A model generated the notes under the pieces. The model was not told the origin of the DNA. It saw only the letters and a list, made by a program, of their open reading frames with translations, and made no database searches. A DNA stretch of 25,877 nt from CBDUVZ01 sp965370805 (lineage in GTDB: Bacteria > Hydrothermota > Tepidihabitantia > Tepidihabitantales > Tepidihabitantaceae), in the NCBI GenBank assembly GCA_965370805.1, contig CBDUVZ010000031.1, positions 1 to 25,877 on the forward strand, given 5' to 3'. This document shows, in pieces, positions 5,396 to 14,582 of the stretch (within the stretch, counting starts at the first letter, position 1; every line of letters starts with the position of its first letter). The position numbers and the translations under genes were made by a program.

Positions 5396-8300
5396 CTGAG
5401 AAAAGCGGCTTCGATTGTTCTGTTTGCGTTACTGGTCGCGCTGGTTCCGGCCCGGGCCGGGGCGCGGCAGCTCCGCATCGCGAAGTCGGCACGCCGGCCC
5501 ATCCCGGGCGAGGCCGAACAGGCGCGCCGGTTCATCCAGAAGTACACCGGTATCCAGTCCGAAACCAGTCCGTTCGACCGGTTCCGGTTCGAGATCAACG
5601 ACCAGGACCGGGAGCGAATCGCCCGGCTGAGCGCCGGGGAGACCGACACGGTCAAGGTGCTCTGCCTGCGGGTCGAGTTCGTCGAGGATACGACTTCGCT
5701 GACGACCGGCAACGGGAAGATGGACACGCTCGGGTTCCTCGAACCGGACTCCGGGCTGTTCTACGACCCGCCCCATTTCAAGACTTATTTCAACCGGCAG
5801 ATGGAAGGGCTGCGGAACTACTACCTGGCCCAGTCGCTCGGCCGGCTTTACGTTGACTTCGTCGTGATGCCGGAAGGGGAGAAGGACTGCTACCAGTTGC
5901 CCCGGCAGATGGCGTTCTACGGCGATACCACTTCCTGGCATGCGGTCGAAGTCGGGCTGGTGCGGATGATTCGCGACGCGCTGAAAGTCGCGGACGAGGA
6001 CCCGGCTATCCATTTCGGGGATTATGACGAGTTCGTCGTGTTCCATGCCGGGTCCGGGCTGCAGGCCGATTTCGGGATGAGGCGCGACAGCCCGTTCGAC
6101 CTGCTTGCCGGTGAAATCCCCTCGGGCGCGCTCGAAGCGTACCTCGGCGTGCCGTATATCCTCGTGGACTCGGGCCTGACCCGGATCGAGCAGATTACCG
6201 AACTGCCCGAGATGATGCGGCAGGATACGATGTACAACGACGAGACGAACATCCTCGGGATGACCGGGCTTTCCGGGACCCTGTGCCACGAGTTCGCCCA
6301 CCTGCTTGGGGCGTACGACCTCTACGACGTGACCGGGGTGACGATGGGCTGCGGGTCATGGGGCCTGATGGGCTACGGCGGCTGGCTCGGGGACTACGGC
6401 GCCGGCGCGCCGCCCGGGGTGATTCCCGGATTCCTCAGCGCCTACCACCGGGTCGCGCTCGGCATGATCCGGCCGCTGGTAGTTGCGGCTCCGCGCGAGT
6501 CGATCATGGTCTACGCCGCGCAGATGGATACCGGGCTGTTCGCAACCCGGGGCGATACCGCGACCCCGACTATCGTCAAAGTCCCGATAACGAGCGACGA
6601 GTACTTCCTGATTGAGAACCGCCAGGTTGACGTGCACAAGCCGGACACGATTATCGTCGATACCGAAGACGGGGTGCTGATTGGAATCGAGGATAACGAG
6701 TACGACTTCTTCCAGCCCGGGTCCGGGGTGCTGATCTGGCACATTGACGAGAGTGTGATTGCGGACTACGGTGAATACAACGCAATCAATACTGATGCGG
6801 CACGCAAGGGCGTTGACCTGGAGGAAGGCGACGGGGTGCAGGACTACGACGTGCCCTACTGGGAGACCTGGGCCCCGGACTACGAGATTTACGGCTACAA
6901 GTTCGACCCGTTCTTCAAAGGCGGGTACAACGACGAGTTCACCGCGCAGACGAACCCGAATACCGACGGGTACTTCGGCCGGAGCTACATTAATATCCGG
7001 CTCCTGGGCGAAGCCGACACCACCGACCGGCTGAAGGATACGGTCATCCCGATCAGCATCGACTGGGACCTGTACCAGCAGGGGTTCCCGGTCGGGCAGA
7101 GCGGCAGCCCGGGATTCCTGTCCGCGTTCGCAGCCGACCTCGACCTTGACGATACCCTGGAGCTCGTTACGGTGTCGCGGTCGGGCAACGTTCGGGCCTG
7201 GCGCTACCGGGGCAATATCTACCGGTCGTTCTCGCTCGGATGCTCGACCGTGGCCGACGTCGCGGTCGGCGACGTCACCGGGAATGACAGCCTCGAGTTC
7301 GTCGTGGCCGGCGACGACGGTCTGGTCAAGGTGTTCCAGGCCACCGGCGCGCCGACCGAAATGGCGACGACGGACCGGATTGTCGCGGCCCCGGTCCTGG
7401 CCGACGTGGACGGCGACGGCAAGAAGGATATCATCGTCGGCTCGACCGATATGAGGCTCTACGTCTGGAACGGCGACGGGGAACTGCTGCCCGGGTTCCC
7501 GGTGGCGGTCGGATCGGAAATCAGGGCCCCGGTCGCGGTCACCGATACGGTGAACCCGCAGATTGTGGTCCTGGCCGCGGACGGCCGGCTGTTCCAGTTC
7601 AACAGCGACGGCAGCCCGGTTGCCGGGTTCCCGGTCGAGCTCGGCATCGTGTCGTACTACAATACCGCCCAGCCGCTGATTGCGGATTTCGACCGCGACG
7701 GGGAGAAAGAGATTGCGGTTGTCGCGGGCGGGGATTTCGACAACCGGCTGACGATTGTCGGACTTGATGGTGAAGTCGAACACCGGTCGCGCGAGATTAT
7801 CCGCCAGCCGTTCGACGGCACGCCGGGAGTCGCGGACGTGAACGCGGACGGGTATCCGGACGTGCTGCTCGCATCGATGAACGACCTGTTTGCCCTGAAC
7901 CGCAACGCGACCATGGTCAACAACTACCCGTTCAAGCAGGACTCGACTTACCTGACGTCGGAGCTGGCCGGCAACTGGATCATCTACTACGATACCTACT
8001 TCCAGTATGCGTCGTCACCGGTCGCCGCGGACCTGGACGGCGACGGCGCGTGCGACCTGGCTATCGGCTCGCCCCGGTACGGGATACTCGGATTCGACGG
8101 CACCGACGGGGACCCGATCCAGTACTTCCCGCTGATGACGGTCGGCAGCATCAGTTCGGTGCCGCTGGTCGCAGACATCGACAAGGACGGCGACGTCGAA
8201 CTGGCCGTGGGCTCGGACGACGGCGTGTTCTACGTCTGGGACCTGGCCGGTCCGGCCGACGGCATCCAGTGGAGCTGCGCGTATCACGACCCGTGTCATA

Positions 8301-8632
8301 CCGGGTTGATACCCGACTCGGAACTGCCCGCAATGCCTGAGCCGGAAGCGGTGCTGGTCGGTTCGTACTACGTGTATCCGAACCCGGCCGAAGACCGCAC
8401 TACGGTCCGCTACCATCTGGGCGACGGCGAGAGCAGCGTCGAATTCCGGTTGCTCGATATGGCGGGCGAACCGGTGGACAAGGAAATCACCGGGACCGCG
8501 CTGCCGAACGCGGACAACGAGACCGAACTGGACCTGACCGATATCGAACCCGGGCTCTATGCGCTCCGGCTGGCGGTCGAGTGCGGCGGCCGGACCGAAG
8601 TCAGGTTCGCAAAGCTGGCAGTCGTGCGGTGA
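5396..8632 (+). CDS. Secreted M6-like metalloprotease with FG-GAP/VCBS repeats and sorting domain
   Basis: The protein is 1078 residues if it starts at CTG 5396, placed 5 bp after a strong GAGGAGG (5384-5390); this start gives the signal peptide LRKAASIVLFALLVALVPARA. The next in-frame candidate, GTG 5657, would lose the signal. The zinc motif HEFAHLLGAYDLYD is at about residues 298-311, followed by a WGLMGYGGW region as in immune-inhibitor-A-type M6 peptidases. Residues ~570-960 hold repeated calcium-loop FG-GAP/VCBS units (ADVDGDGKKDI, ADFDRDGEKEI, ADLDGDGACDL, ADIDKDGDVEL). The end is a sorting-type domain (YVYPNPAEDRTTVRYHL, LLDMAGEPV, EPGLYALRL). An exported, probably surface-anchored or released protease is inferred; substrate unknown. 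First gene of a tight five-gene run. Confidence 0.88.
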   Translation: MRKAASIVLFALLVALVPARAGARQLRIAKSARRPIPGEAEQARRFIQKYTGIQSETSPFDRFRFEINDQDRERIARLSAGETDTVKVLCLRVEFVEDTTSLTTGNGKMDTLGFLEPDSGLFYDPPHFKTYFNRQMEGLRNYYLAQSLGRLYVDFVVMPEGEKDCYQLPRQMAFYGDTTSWHAVEVGLVRMIRDALKVADEDPAIHFGDYDEFVVFHAGSGLQADFGMRRDSPFDLLAGEIPSGALEAYLGVPYILVDSGLTRIEQITELPEMMRQDTMYNDETNILGMTGLSGTLCHEFAHLLGAYDLYDVTGVTMGCGSWGLMGYGGWLGDYGAGAPPGVIPGFLSAYHRVALGMIRPLVVAAPRESIMVYAAQMDTGLFATRGDTATPTIVKVPITSDEYFLIENRQVDVHKPDTIIVDTEDGVLIGIEDNEYDFFQPGSGVLIWHIDESVIADYGEYNAINTDAARKGVDLEEGDGVQDYDVPYWETWAPDYEIYGYKFDPFFKGGYNDEFTAQTNPNTDGYFGRSYINIRLLGEADTTDRLKDTVIPISIDWDLYQQGFPVGQSGSPGFLSAFAADLDLDDTLELVTVSRSGNVRAWRYRGNIYRSFSLGCSTVADVAVGDVTGNDSLEFVVAGDDGLVKVFQATGAPTEMATTDRIVAAPVLADVDGDGKKDIIVGSTDMRLYVWNGDGELLPGFPVAVGSEIRAPVAVTDTVNPQIVVLAADGRLFQFNSDGSPVAGFPVELGIVSYYNTAQPLIADFDRDGEKEIAVVAGGDFDNRLTIVGLDGEVEHRSREIIRQPFDGTPGVADVNADGYPDVLLASMNDLFALNRNATMVNNYPFKQDSTYLTSELAGNWIIYYDTYFQYASSPVAADLDGDGACDLAIGSPRYGILGFDGTDGDPIQYFPLMTVGSISSVPLVADIDKDGDVELAVGSDDGVFYVWDLAGPADGIQWSCAYHDPCHTGLIPDSELPAMPEPEAVLVGSYYVYPNPAEDRTTVRYHLGDGESSVEFRLLDMAGEPVDKEITGTALPNADNETELDLTDIEPGLYALRLAVECGGRTEVRFAKLAVVR

Positions 8633-11397
8633 GCCCGGTTCTCCGGTCCGGCCTGGTCCTGGTCCTGCTGCTCGGCGCGGCGCAAGCCGGACTGCTGGAT
8701 GCGGACGGACTGGACCGGCTGATGGAATCCCGGACCCCGGTCAATCCCAGGCCCCTGCCGCGCGGTCAGGCCCCGGTTCGAAACCAGGCCATGCGGCCGG
8801 GCTACGGCCCGGCGGCCGGCAGCGACAGCGTAATCCGGACCGATTTCATCTGCAACGACGACGCTGGCGGCGGGTGCTCGCAGCGGGTCCCGTCGATTGC
8901 CGTCGGGCCGGAAGGCGGGTTCGTGATATCCTGGCACGAGTTCCGCGACGGCGACGCGGACGCATGGTTCCAGCAGTTCGATTCGGCCGGCAACCCGCTC
9001 GGACTCAACCAGCGGCTCAATACCGACGTGTCGCTCGGCTGGCAGGGCGACCCGGCCAGCGCGATGGCCCCGGGCGGCGGGTTCCTTTTCTCATGGGAAG
9101 ACCGGCGGCAAATCGGCAACTCCGACCTCTTCGCTCAGCGCTTTGATTCCAGCGGACAACGGATTGAGGATAACTTCCGGGTCAGCGACTCGGGTGTTCC
9201 GGGCGACCAGAGCAAGTCCGGTGCGTTCGCCGGGCCGGACCGCGGTTTCCTGATTGCCTGGGACGACCGGAGGTTCGGCATCACCGGCGACATATTCGCC
9301 CAGTTCTTCAACCCGGACGGGTCCCCGCTCGACACCAACTTCCGGGTGAACGATGATCCGGTCGGCCGGGCCAACCAGTACCAGCCTGCGGTCTCGGGCG
9401 ACGATTCGGGCCGATACATCGTCGCCTGGATGGACGGCCGGGGGCTGAACTGGAAGGACTGGAATGTCTTTCTGCAGCGGTTCGATTCGGACGGCGCCCG
9501 ACTCGGGACCAATATCCAGGTGACGACCAATGACAGCGTTCAGTGTTCGCCGGGACTCGGAGTCGCGCCGGGCGGACGATTCACGGTCTGCTGGGAGGAC
9601 CAGCGCACCGGCGAGCAGTCGGACGTCTACGCCCGGATGTACGCCGCGGACGGGCAGCCGCTGGGGAGTGAGTTCCAGGTCAATGACGACCCGGGCACCG
9701 GCAGCCAGTACAGCAGCGTGGCGGCGATGAACGGCTTCGGGGAGTCGGTTGTAGTCTGGACCGACAAACGGAACGGCAATGAAGACGTCTACGCCCAGTT
9801 GTACGACGCGAGCGGCAATGCGGTCGGGTCCAACTTCCGGGTCAACGACGACCGGGGCGTTGAAGACCAGTGTGCGCCGACTGTCGCGTCCGCGCCCGAC
9901 GGCGGCTACTGGGTGGCCTGGGAGGACAGCCGGGACGACAACGACGACATCTACTGCCGGCGGTTCGACCGGTCGGGCCACGCCGCAGGCTCCAGCTTCC
10001 GGGTGAACGACGACGGCGCGAGTTCGCTCCAGCGGGTTTCTTCAATCGCGATGAACGATAACGGCATAAGCTGCGTCGCCTGGGAAGACGAGCGCAACGG
10101 GCCGTGTGACATCTACTGCTGCCTGTTCGATTCCGCGGGCCGGGTGCTCGGGACGAACCGGCGGCTCAATGACGACGGGGCGGGCGGCGCGGCCCAGTAC
10201 TACGCCGCCGCCGCCGCGGGCAGCGACAGGTTCCTGGTGGCGTGGACCGACGGCCGGGATTACTACAACATCTACGCCCAGTTCCTTGACGCCGGCGGCC
10301 GGCCGGTCGGGGCCAACTTCCGGGTCAATTCGGCCGGCGGGGACGCAATCCAGTGGTATCCGTACTGCGCAATGAACGCCAGCAATCAGGCCGCGGTCGT
10401 CTGGATGGACACCAGGGCACAGGATGCGTACCGGGTCTTCTGCCGGATGTACGACTCGCTCGGCAACCCGGTCGGGCCCGAGTTCCCGGTCAGTGACAGC
10501 ACCGGCGACCAGGTGTACGCCAGCGTGGCGATGAACGACAACGGCCGGGTCGTGGTCGCCTGGATGGACTACCGCGAAGGCGAAGCCAATATCTACTGCC
10601 AGCGCTACCGGGAAGACGGCACCGGAATCGGACCGAATGTCAGGGTCAATACCGACCAGGAGGGTGCGTACCAGGGATACCCGAGTTGCGCTGTCGATGA
10701 TGACGGCGGGTTCGTCGTGGCCTGGGAAGATGTCCGCAAGCCGGGATACGACGTCTACGTCCAGTGGTTCGATTCGCTTGGCAACCCGCTTGGTAGCAAT
10801 GAACAGGTGAACGACGGCCCGGCGGATAACGATTGCTATTCGCCGACCTGTGCTCTTGATCGAGCCGGACGGCTGGCGCTGATGTTCAACGACGAGCGCG
10901 ACTACCCGGGCAATCCGCAGATCTACTGCCAGCGTTTCCGGCCGGACCGGTCCCGCATCAGCGATAACCAGATTATCAATGAACCCAACCTGTTCGCCAA
11001 CAACCACCACTGGACCGTCGGCCAGAGCGTAGCCGCGAACAACGAGATTGTGGTCTTCGCCTGGACCGACAACCGGCGTCACCTGGGTTGGGATATCTAC
11101 GCCAAGGTGACCGACTGGAATCTCATCGGCATGGCCGAGCCGGTGAGCCCGAGGCCCGGCTATGTTGACTGGATCCGGCCCACCGTCTGCACGGATGGGA
11201 TGCTCCGGTTGGCACCCGGCATGACCGGTAGCGCTTTGAGAGTCATAGTCCGGGACCCGGTCGGCAGAATAGTAGCAGATAGAAGCGTACCGGCCGGGGA
11301 GACGGTGATTGACCTGGGCGGACTGAATCCCGGGGTCTACTTCGTGACGGCCGAAGCCGGACCGGGTACGGTTCAAGCCAAGCTGATTGTGAGATAA
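8629..11397 (+). CDS. Large secreted repeat protein (14 W-x-D-x-R repeats) with sorting-like domain
   Basis: GTG 8629 overlaps the previous stop as GTGA, which suggests translational coupling, and gives a 922-residue product with signal peptide LRSGLVLVLLLGAAQA/G. Fourteen repeats of about 50-60 residues follow, each with the pattern 'GGFVVAW-x-D-x-R ... D-I/V-Y-x-Q-x-F/Y ... G-x-x-x-G-x-N-x-R-V-N-D'. These are extracellular propeller-type repeats with many Asp/Asn turns that could bind calcium. The end (LRVIVRDPVGRIV, LNPGVYFVTAE, AKLIVR) looks like a sorting domain. No catalytic motif is seen. A structural, adhesive or binding role at the surface is possible; the neighbour protease suggests shared export. 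An upstream in-frame ATG at 8581 is inside the protease gene and gives a poor signal peptide, so I reject it. Confidence 0.85.
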   Translation: MSPVLRSGLVLVLLLGAAQAGLLDADGLDRLMESRTPVNPRPLPRGQAPVRNQAMRPGYGPAAGSDSVIRTDFICNDDAGGGCSQRVPSIAVGPEGGFVISWHEFRDGDADAWFQQFDSAGNPLGLNQRLNTDVSLGWQGDPASAMAPGGGFLFSWEDRRQIGNSDLFAQRFDSSGQRIEDNFRVSDSGVPGDQSKSGAFAGPDRGFLIAWDDRRFGITGDIFAQFFNPDGSPLDTNFRVNDDPVGRANQYQPAVSGDDSGRYIVAWMDGRGLNWKDWNVFLQRFDSDGARLGTNIQVTTNDSVQCSPGLGVAPGGRFTVCWEDQRTGEQSDVYARMYAADGQPLGSEFQVNDDPGTGSQYSSVAAMNGFGESVVVWTDKRNGNEDVYAQLYDASGNAVGSNFRVNDDRGVEDQCAPTVASAPDGGYWVAWEDSRDDNDDIYCRRFDRSGHAAGSSFRVNDDGASSLQRVSSIAMNDNGISCVAWEDERNGPCDIYCCLFDSAGRVLGTNRRLNDDGAGGAAQYYAAAAAGSDRFLVAWTDGRDYYNIYAQFLDAGGRPVGANFRVNSAGGDAIQWYPYCAMNASNQAAVVWMDTRAQDAYRVFCRMYDSLGNPVGPEFPVSDSTGDQVYASVAMNDNGRVVVAWMDYREGEANIYCQRYREDGTGIGPNVRVNTDQEGAYQGYPSCAVDDDGGFVVAWEDVRKPGYDVYVQWFDSLGNPLGSNEQVNDGPADNDCYSPTCALDRAGRLALMFNDERDYPGNPQIYCQRFRPDRSRISDNQIINEPNLFANNHHWTVGQSVAANNEIVVFAWTDNRRHLGWDIYAKVTDWNLIGMAEPVSPRPGYVDWIRPTVCTDGMLRLAPGMTGSALRVIVRDPVGRIVADRSVPAGETVIDLGGLNPGVYFVTAEAGPGTVQAKLIVR

Positions 11398-11410
11398 TGG
11401 AGGTACTACG

Positions 11411-12061
11411 TTGAAAGCAATCTGCCTGATAGTCGCACTGGCAGCCGCGGTTCAAGCGGCGGGCGGCGGGGACGCGCCGCGGCGTGACCTTGCGATACTC
11501 GCTTCCGCGGTCCTGCCCGGTACCGGCCAGATGATGCTGGACAGCAAAGTCAGGGGAGAAGCCCAGCTCTGGCTGGACGGCGCAATCTGGGTCCTGTGGG
11601 GCGGGTTCTCGTGGTACAGCTCCAGCCAGGAGCAGACCGCCCGCCTCTACGCTGCGAAGGAATCCGGTGTTGATCTTGCAATCCCGGAAGCGGACTACTA
11701 CCGGGCGCTCGAACGCTACGACAACACCGATGAGTACAACGAGGACATCCGCCGGGAAGCGCGCGACCGGTATCCGGACGACCCGGAAGCACAACACGAT
11801 TACTACGAGAGCCATGGCTACTTCGGCGGTGCCTGCTGGAACTGGAGTTCGGATTCGGCCCGCTTCGACTACTGGCGGACACGCAAGTCCGGCCGGGCCG
11901 CTGCCCTGAGAGCGGGTTTCTCCGCCGGCGCTCTGCTTCTTAACCGCCTCATCAGCGTGGTTGACTGCGCGTTCTTCGCCGGGACCCGGACCGACGACGC
12001 GAGAATCGAGATCGGGTCCGGTTCGAGTCTGGCCAGTGTGGAGGTGCGCTACCGGTTCTAG
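11411..12061 (+). CDS. Small exported or membrane protein, DUF5683-like
   Basis: TTG 11411 lies 7 bp after GGAGG (11399-11403); the gene begins 13 bp after the previous stop. The 216-residue product has a signal peptide (LKAICLIVALAAAVQA) and a segment LASAVLPGTGQMMLDSKVRG followed by a hydrophobic LDGAIWVLWGGFSW. This resembles the DUF5683-type 'PGxGQ' small membrane proteins found beside exported proteins in FCB bacteria. A Tyr/Asp/Arg-rich middle and a second hydrophobic helix (AALRAGFSAGALLLNRLIS) precede a C-terminal strand ending in RYRF; a C-terminal aromatic residue is common in outer-membrane proteins. Function unknown; an envelope role with the two preceding proteins is inferred from the operon. 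Confidence 0.7.
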   Translation: MKAICLIVALAAAVQAAGGGDAPRRDLAILASAVLPGTGQMMLDSKVRGEAQLWLDGAIWVLWGGFSWYSSSQEQTARLYAAKESGVDLAIPEADYYRALERYDNTDEYNEDIRREARDRYPDDPEAQHDYYESHGYFGGACWNWSSDSARFDYWRTRKSGRAAALRAGFSAGALLLNRLISVVDCAFFAGTRTDDARIEIGSGSSLASVEVRYRF

Positions 12062-12067
12062 GTTCCA

Positions 12068-13696
12068 GTGGCTGACGACGCGGAACAGTTGACGCAGTTC
12101 GATTTCCTTGTAATCGGCTCGGGCATTGCCGGGCTCTGGTTCGCGTACCGGGCCGGCAGTCACGGCTCGGTGCTGATTGTCACCAAGAAGGAAGACAGCG
12201 AATCCAATACCAACTATGCCCAGGGAGGCATCGCGGCCGCGGTAGCCGGCAACGACTCGCCCGAGCTGCACCGTGAGGATACACTGCAGGCCGGTCAGGG
12301 GCTGGTCCGCCCGGCGGTCGTTGACCTTGTTACTTCGGCCGGGCCGGGCCTGGTGCAGGAGTTGTACGACGTCGGGATCGAGTTCACCACGTACCAGGAC
12401 GCGCAGGGACGGCGCCAGTTCGACCTCGGGCAGGAAGGCGGCCACCACCGGCGCCGGATTGTCCACGCGAAGGACCATACCGGGCTGGAGATCGAGCGGG
12501 GCCTGCTCAAGGCGGTTCGCTCGAACCCCGCCGTCACTGTCTCCGAACGACACTTCGCAATTGACCTGGTACTGGACGAGTCCGGACGCTGCCGGGGCGC
12601 GTGCGTTCTCGACATCGAAACCGGCGCACTGCAGGTAATCCGGGCCCGGGCCACGATGATTGCCGCGGGCGGAATCGGACAGGCATATCTGCACACCACC
12701 AATCCCCTGATTGCCACCGGCGACGGCATCGCCATGGGCTACCGGGCCGGAGCCCGAGTGGCGAACATGGAGTTCATCCAGTTCCACCCGACATCGCTGC
12801 ACGGACAACTCGTCAAAGGACGCGCTTTCCTGCTGTCAGAAGCGATGCGGGGCGAAGGCGCCATCCTGCGAACCAGGGATGGCAAGACGTTCATGGATCG
12901 GTATCATCCCGACGCCTCACTTGCTCCGCGGGATGTAGTCGCCCGGGCGATTGACTCGGAACTGAAGATGCGGAAGGAAGAGCACGTGCTGCTGGATGCG
13001 ACTCATCTCAATCCTGATTCGCTGCGGCAGCGCTTCCCGATGATTCATCGGGTATGCCTGGAACTCGGCATCGACATCACGCGGGAGCCGATTCCCGTGG
13101 TTCCGGCCGCCCACTACGTCTGCGGTGGCCTGGCGGTCGATTCCTGGTCCCGTACTTCAGTGCCGGGGCTGTTCGCGGCCGGGGAGTCCGCTTGCTCAGG
13201 ATTGCACGGCGCGAATCGACTCGCGTCGAATTCATTGCTTGAAGCCCTGGTGTTCGCCGACCGGGCGGCTCAGCGGCTGCCCGAACCGGAGGGTCCGGCA
13301 ACCAAGGAACAGGTATTGCCCGATGCAGAGCAGTTCCTGCCTGCGGACCGGAAATCGGATGCGGACGCGGAGGCAATCCGGCAGGAGTTGCGCGGATTGA
13401 TGCGGCGTTCCGCCGGGATAGTCCGGAGCGACTCCGGCCTGAATCGGGCACTGAAGTCGCTTGCCGGATTCACGAAGCAGGCGGAGCCGCTCGAATGCCG
13501 GCTTTCCGTTCCCTGCCTGGAACTACGCAATCTTCTGGCTGTGGCCAGGTTGATAGTGGCCAGCGCCCTGCGGCGCAAGGAGTCACGTGGTCTGCACTTC
13601 AACAAGGACCACCCGAGCACGAATGAAGAGTTCGAGAAAGACACGGAGATCAGCCGACAGGAACTCGAACCAGCGAGCACTAAGCCCGCAAGCTGA
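12068..13696 (+). CDS. nadB: L-aspartate oxidase
   Basis: A 542-residue flavoprotein starting at GTG 12068, 6 bp after the preceding stop. It oxidises L-aspartate to iminoaspartate, the first step of de novo NAD synthesis, and passes it to quinolinate synthase NadA. The FAD-binding motif FLVIGSGIAGLW is at the N-terminus, followed by TNYAQGGIAA. Typical NadB signatures are ANMEFIQFHPTSL, SEAMRGEGA (active-site Arg), PAAHYVCGGL and GANRLASNSLLEAL. The capping and C-terminal helical domains are complete. The presence of SEAMRGEGA and QFHPT and the length separate it from fumarate reductase or SdhA. No nadA or nadC is in the window. It overlaps the inferred xerD start by 74 bp. Confidence 0.95.
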   Translation: MADDAEQLTQFDFLVIGSGIAGLWFAYRAGSHGSVLIVTKKEDSESNTNYAQGGIAAAVAGNDSPELHREDTLQAGQGLVRPAVVDLVTSAGPGLVQELYDVGIEFTTYQDAQGRRQFDLGQEGGHHRRRIVHAKDHTGLEIERGLLKAVRSNPAVTVSERHFAIDLVLDESGRCRGACVLDIETGALQVIRARATMIAAGGIGQAYLHTTNPLIATGDGIAMGYRAGARVANMEFIQFHPTSLHGQLVKGRAFLLSEAMRGEGAILRTRDGKTFMDRYHPDASLAPRDVVARAIDSELKMRKEEHVLLDATHLNPDSLRQRFPMIHRVCLELGIDITREPIPVVPAAHYVCGGLAVDSWSRTSVPGLFAAGESACSGLHGANRLASNSLLEALVFADRAAQRLPEPEGPATKEQVLPDAEQFLPADRKSDADAEAIRQELRGLMRRSAGIVRSDSGLNRALKSLAGFTKQAEPLECRLSVPCLELRNLLAVARLIVASALRRKESRGLHFNKDHPSTNEEFEKDTEISRQELEPASTKPAS

Positions 13697-14582
13697 ACGG
13701 CTGCTCGACCGGTTCGGGAACTACCTGCTGGTTGAACGTAGCCTGGTTGAGAACTCGGTCTCTGCGTACCTGACCGACATCCGGCAGTTCATGCTGACCT
13801 GCCGGACCGCGGCCGGGAACCCGGGGGCTGTGACGGCCAGAATGGTTCGCGGCCATCTCCGGAGCCTTACGTCGCGCGGATTTACCCGGTCAACCGTGCG
13901 ACGTAAGCTAACGTCGCTCAGGATGTTCTACCGGTTTCTGACCGTAGATGTGAAGTTAACGACCGACCCGACCGGGGACATCCAGTTGCCGAAGCAGAAA
14001 CGCAGCCTGCCCCAGGTATTGAGACCGGAGCAGATAGTGGCGATTATCGACGCTGCCGGCGGGAACCCGAATCGGTTCTGGGCTCTGCGTGCCCGGGCGA
14101 TAGTCGAAACGATGTACGGGTGCGGGCTCCGCGTCTCGGAACTCCGAACTCTGAAGACAGCCAATATCGTCTTGACCGAAGGCTTTGTCCGGGTGATGGG
14201 TAAGCGCAGCAAGGAGAGGGTCGTTCCGCTGGGCCGGCATGCGGCGGATGCGCTGCGTGACTACCTGGCCCAGGCTCGTCCGCACTACGTCCGGAAGCGT
14301 ACGTCGGAGTTCGTGTTTCCCAGCCGGCAGGGGAAACCGCTGTCAAGAATGGGTGTGTGGAAGATACTGAAGCACTGCGTTCAGAGCGCGGGAATCACTC
14401 GTCGGGTCACACCTCATACCCTGCGCCATTCGTTCGCCACTCACCTGCTGGAGGGCGGGGCAGACCTGCGTGCGGTCCAGGAGATGCTGGGACACGCGGA
14501 TATCGGCACAACCCAGATCTATACGCATGTTGACCGTGAGTATCTGCGTGAGGTCTACCGGACCTTCCACCCGCGCGGCTAG
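13623..14582 (+). CDS. xerD: Tyrosine recombinase XerD
   Basis: The 319-residue product from ATG 13623 has the Xer N-terminal core-binding domain (FGNYLLVERSLVENSVSAYL) and a complete catalytic domain. The residues are Arg in GCGLRVSELR, Lys in VMGKRSKERVVPL, HxxR in HTLRHSFATHLLEGG, the second His in MLGHADIGTTQ and Tyr in IYTHVD. The ending THVDREYLREVYRTFHPR fits XerC/XerD rather than phage integrases; I favour XerD. It would resolve chromosome dimers with a partner. The start is uncertain: GTG 13587 has AAGGAG 4 bp upstream but would overlap nadB by 110 bp. No dif site was recognised. The stop interlocks with that of convergent purM in a shared CTAG. Confidence 0.9.
   Translation: MKSSRKTRRSADRNSNQRALSPQAERLLDRFGNYLLVERSLVENSVSAYLTDIRQFMLTCRTAAGNPGAVTARMVRGHLRSLTSRGFTRSTVRRKLTSLRMFYRFLTVDVKLTTDPTGDIQLPKQKRSLPQVLRPEQIVAIIDAAGGNPNRFWALRARAIVETMYGCGLRVSELRTLKTANIVLTEGFVRVMGKRSKERVVPLGRHAADALRDYLAQARPHYVRKRTSEFVFPSRQGKPLSRMGVWKILKHCVQSAGITRRVTPHTLRHSFATHLLEGGADLRAVQEMLGHADIGTTQIYTHVDREYLREVYRTFHPRG

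Noticed and set aside
6356..7783. Long minus-strand open frame (475 codons) inside the M6 protease gene
   Set aside because: Antisense shadow of a GC-rich gene: Arg/Val/Asp/His-rich with no domain, while the plus strand has clear family motifs. The same applies to 10042-11376, 11243-12808, 5429-6301 and 21715-23166.
12068..13696. Fumarate reductase or succinate dehydrogenase flavoprotein
   Set aside because: NadB-specific segments and length fit L-aspartate oxidase, and no iron-sulfur or membrane subunit genes are adjacent.
13623..14582. Phage or integron integrase, implying a mobile element
   Set aside because: Length and C-terminus fit chromosomal XerD, and no attachment sites, tRNA disruption or cargo genes are seen. 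A dif site was looked for and not recognised.
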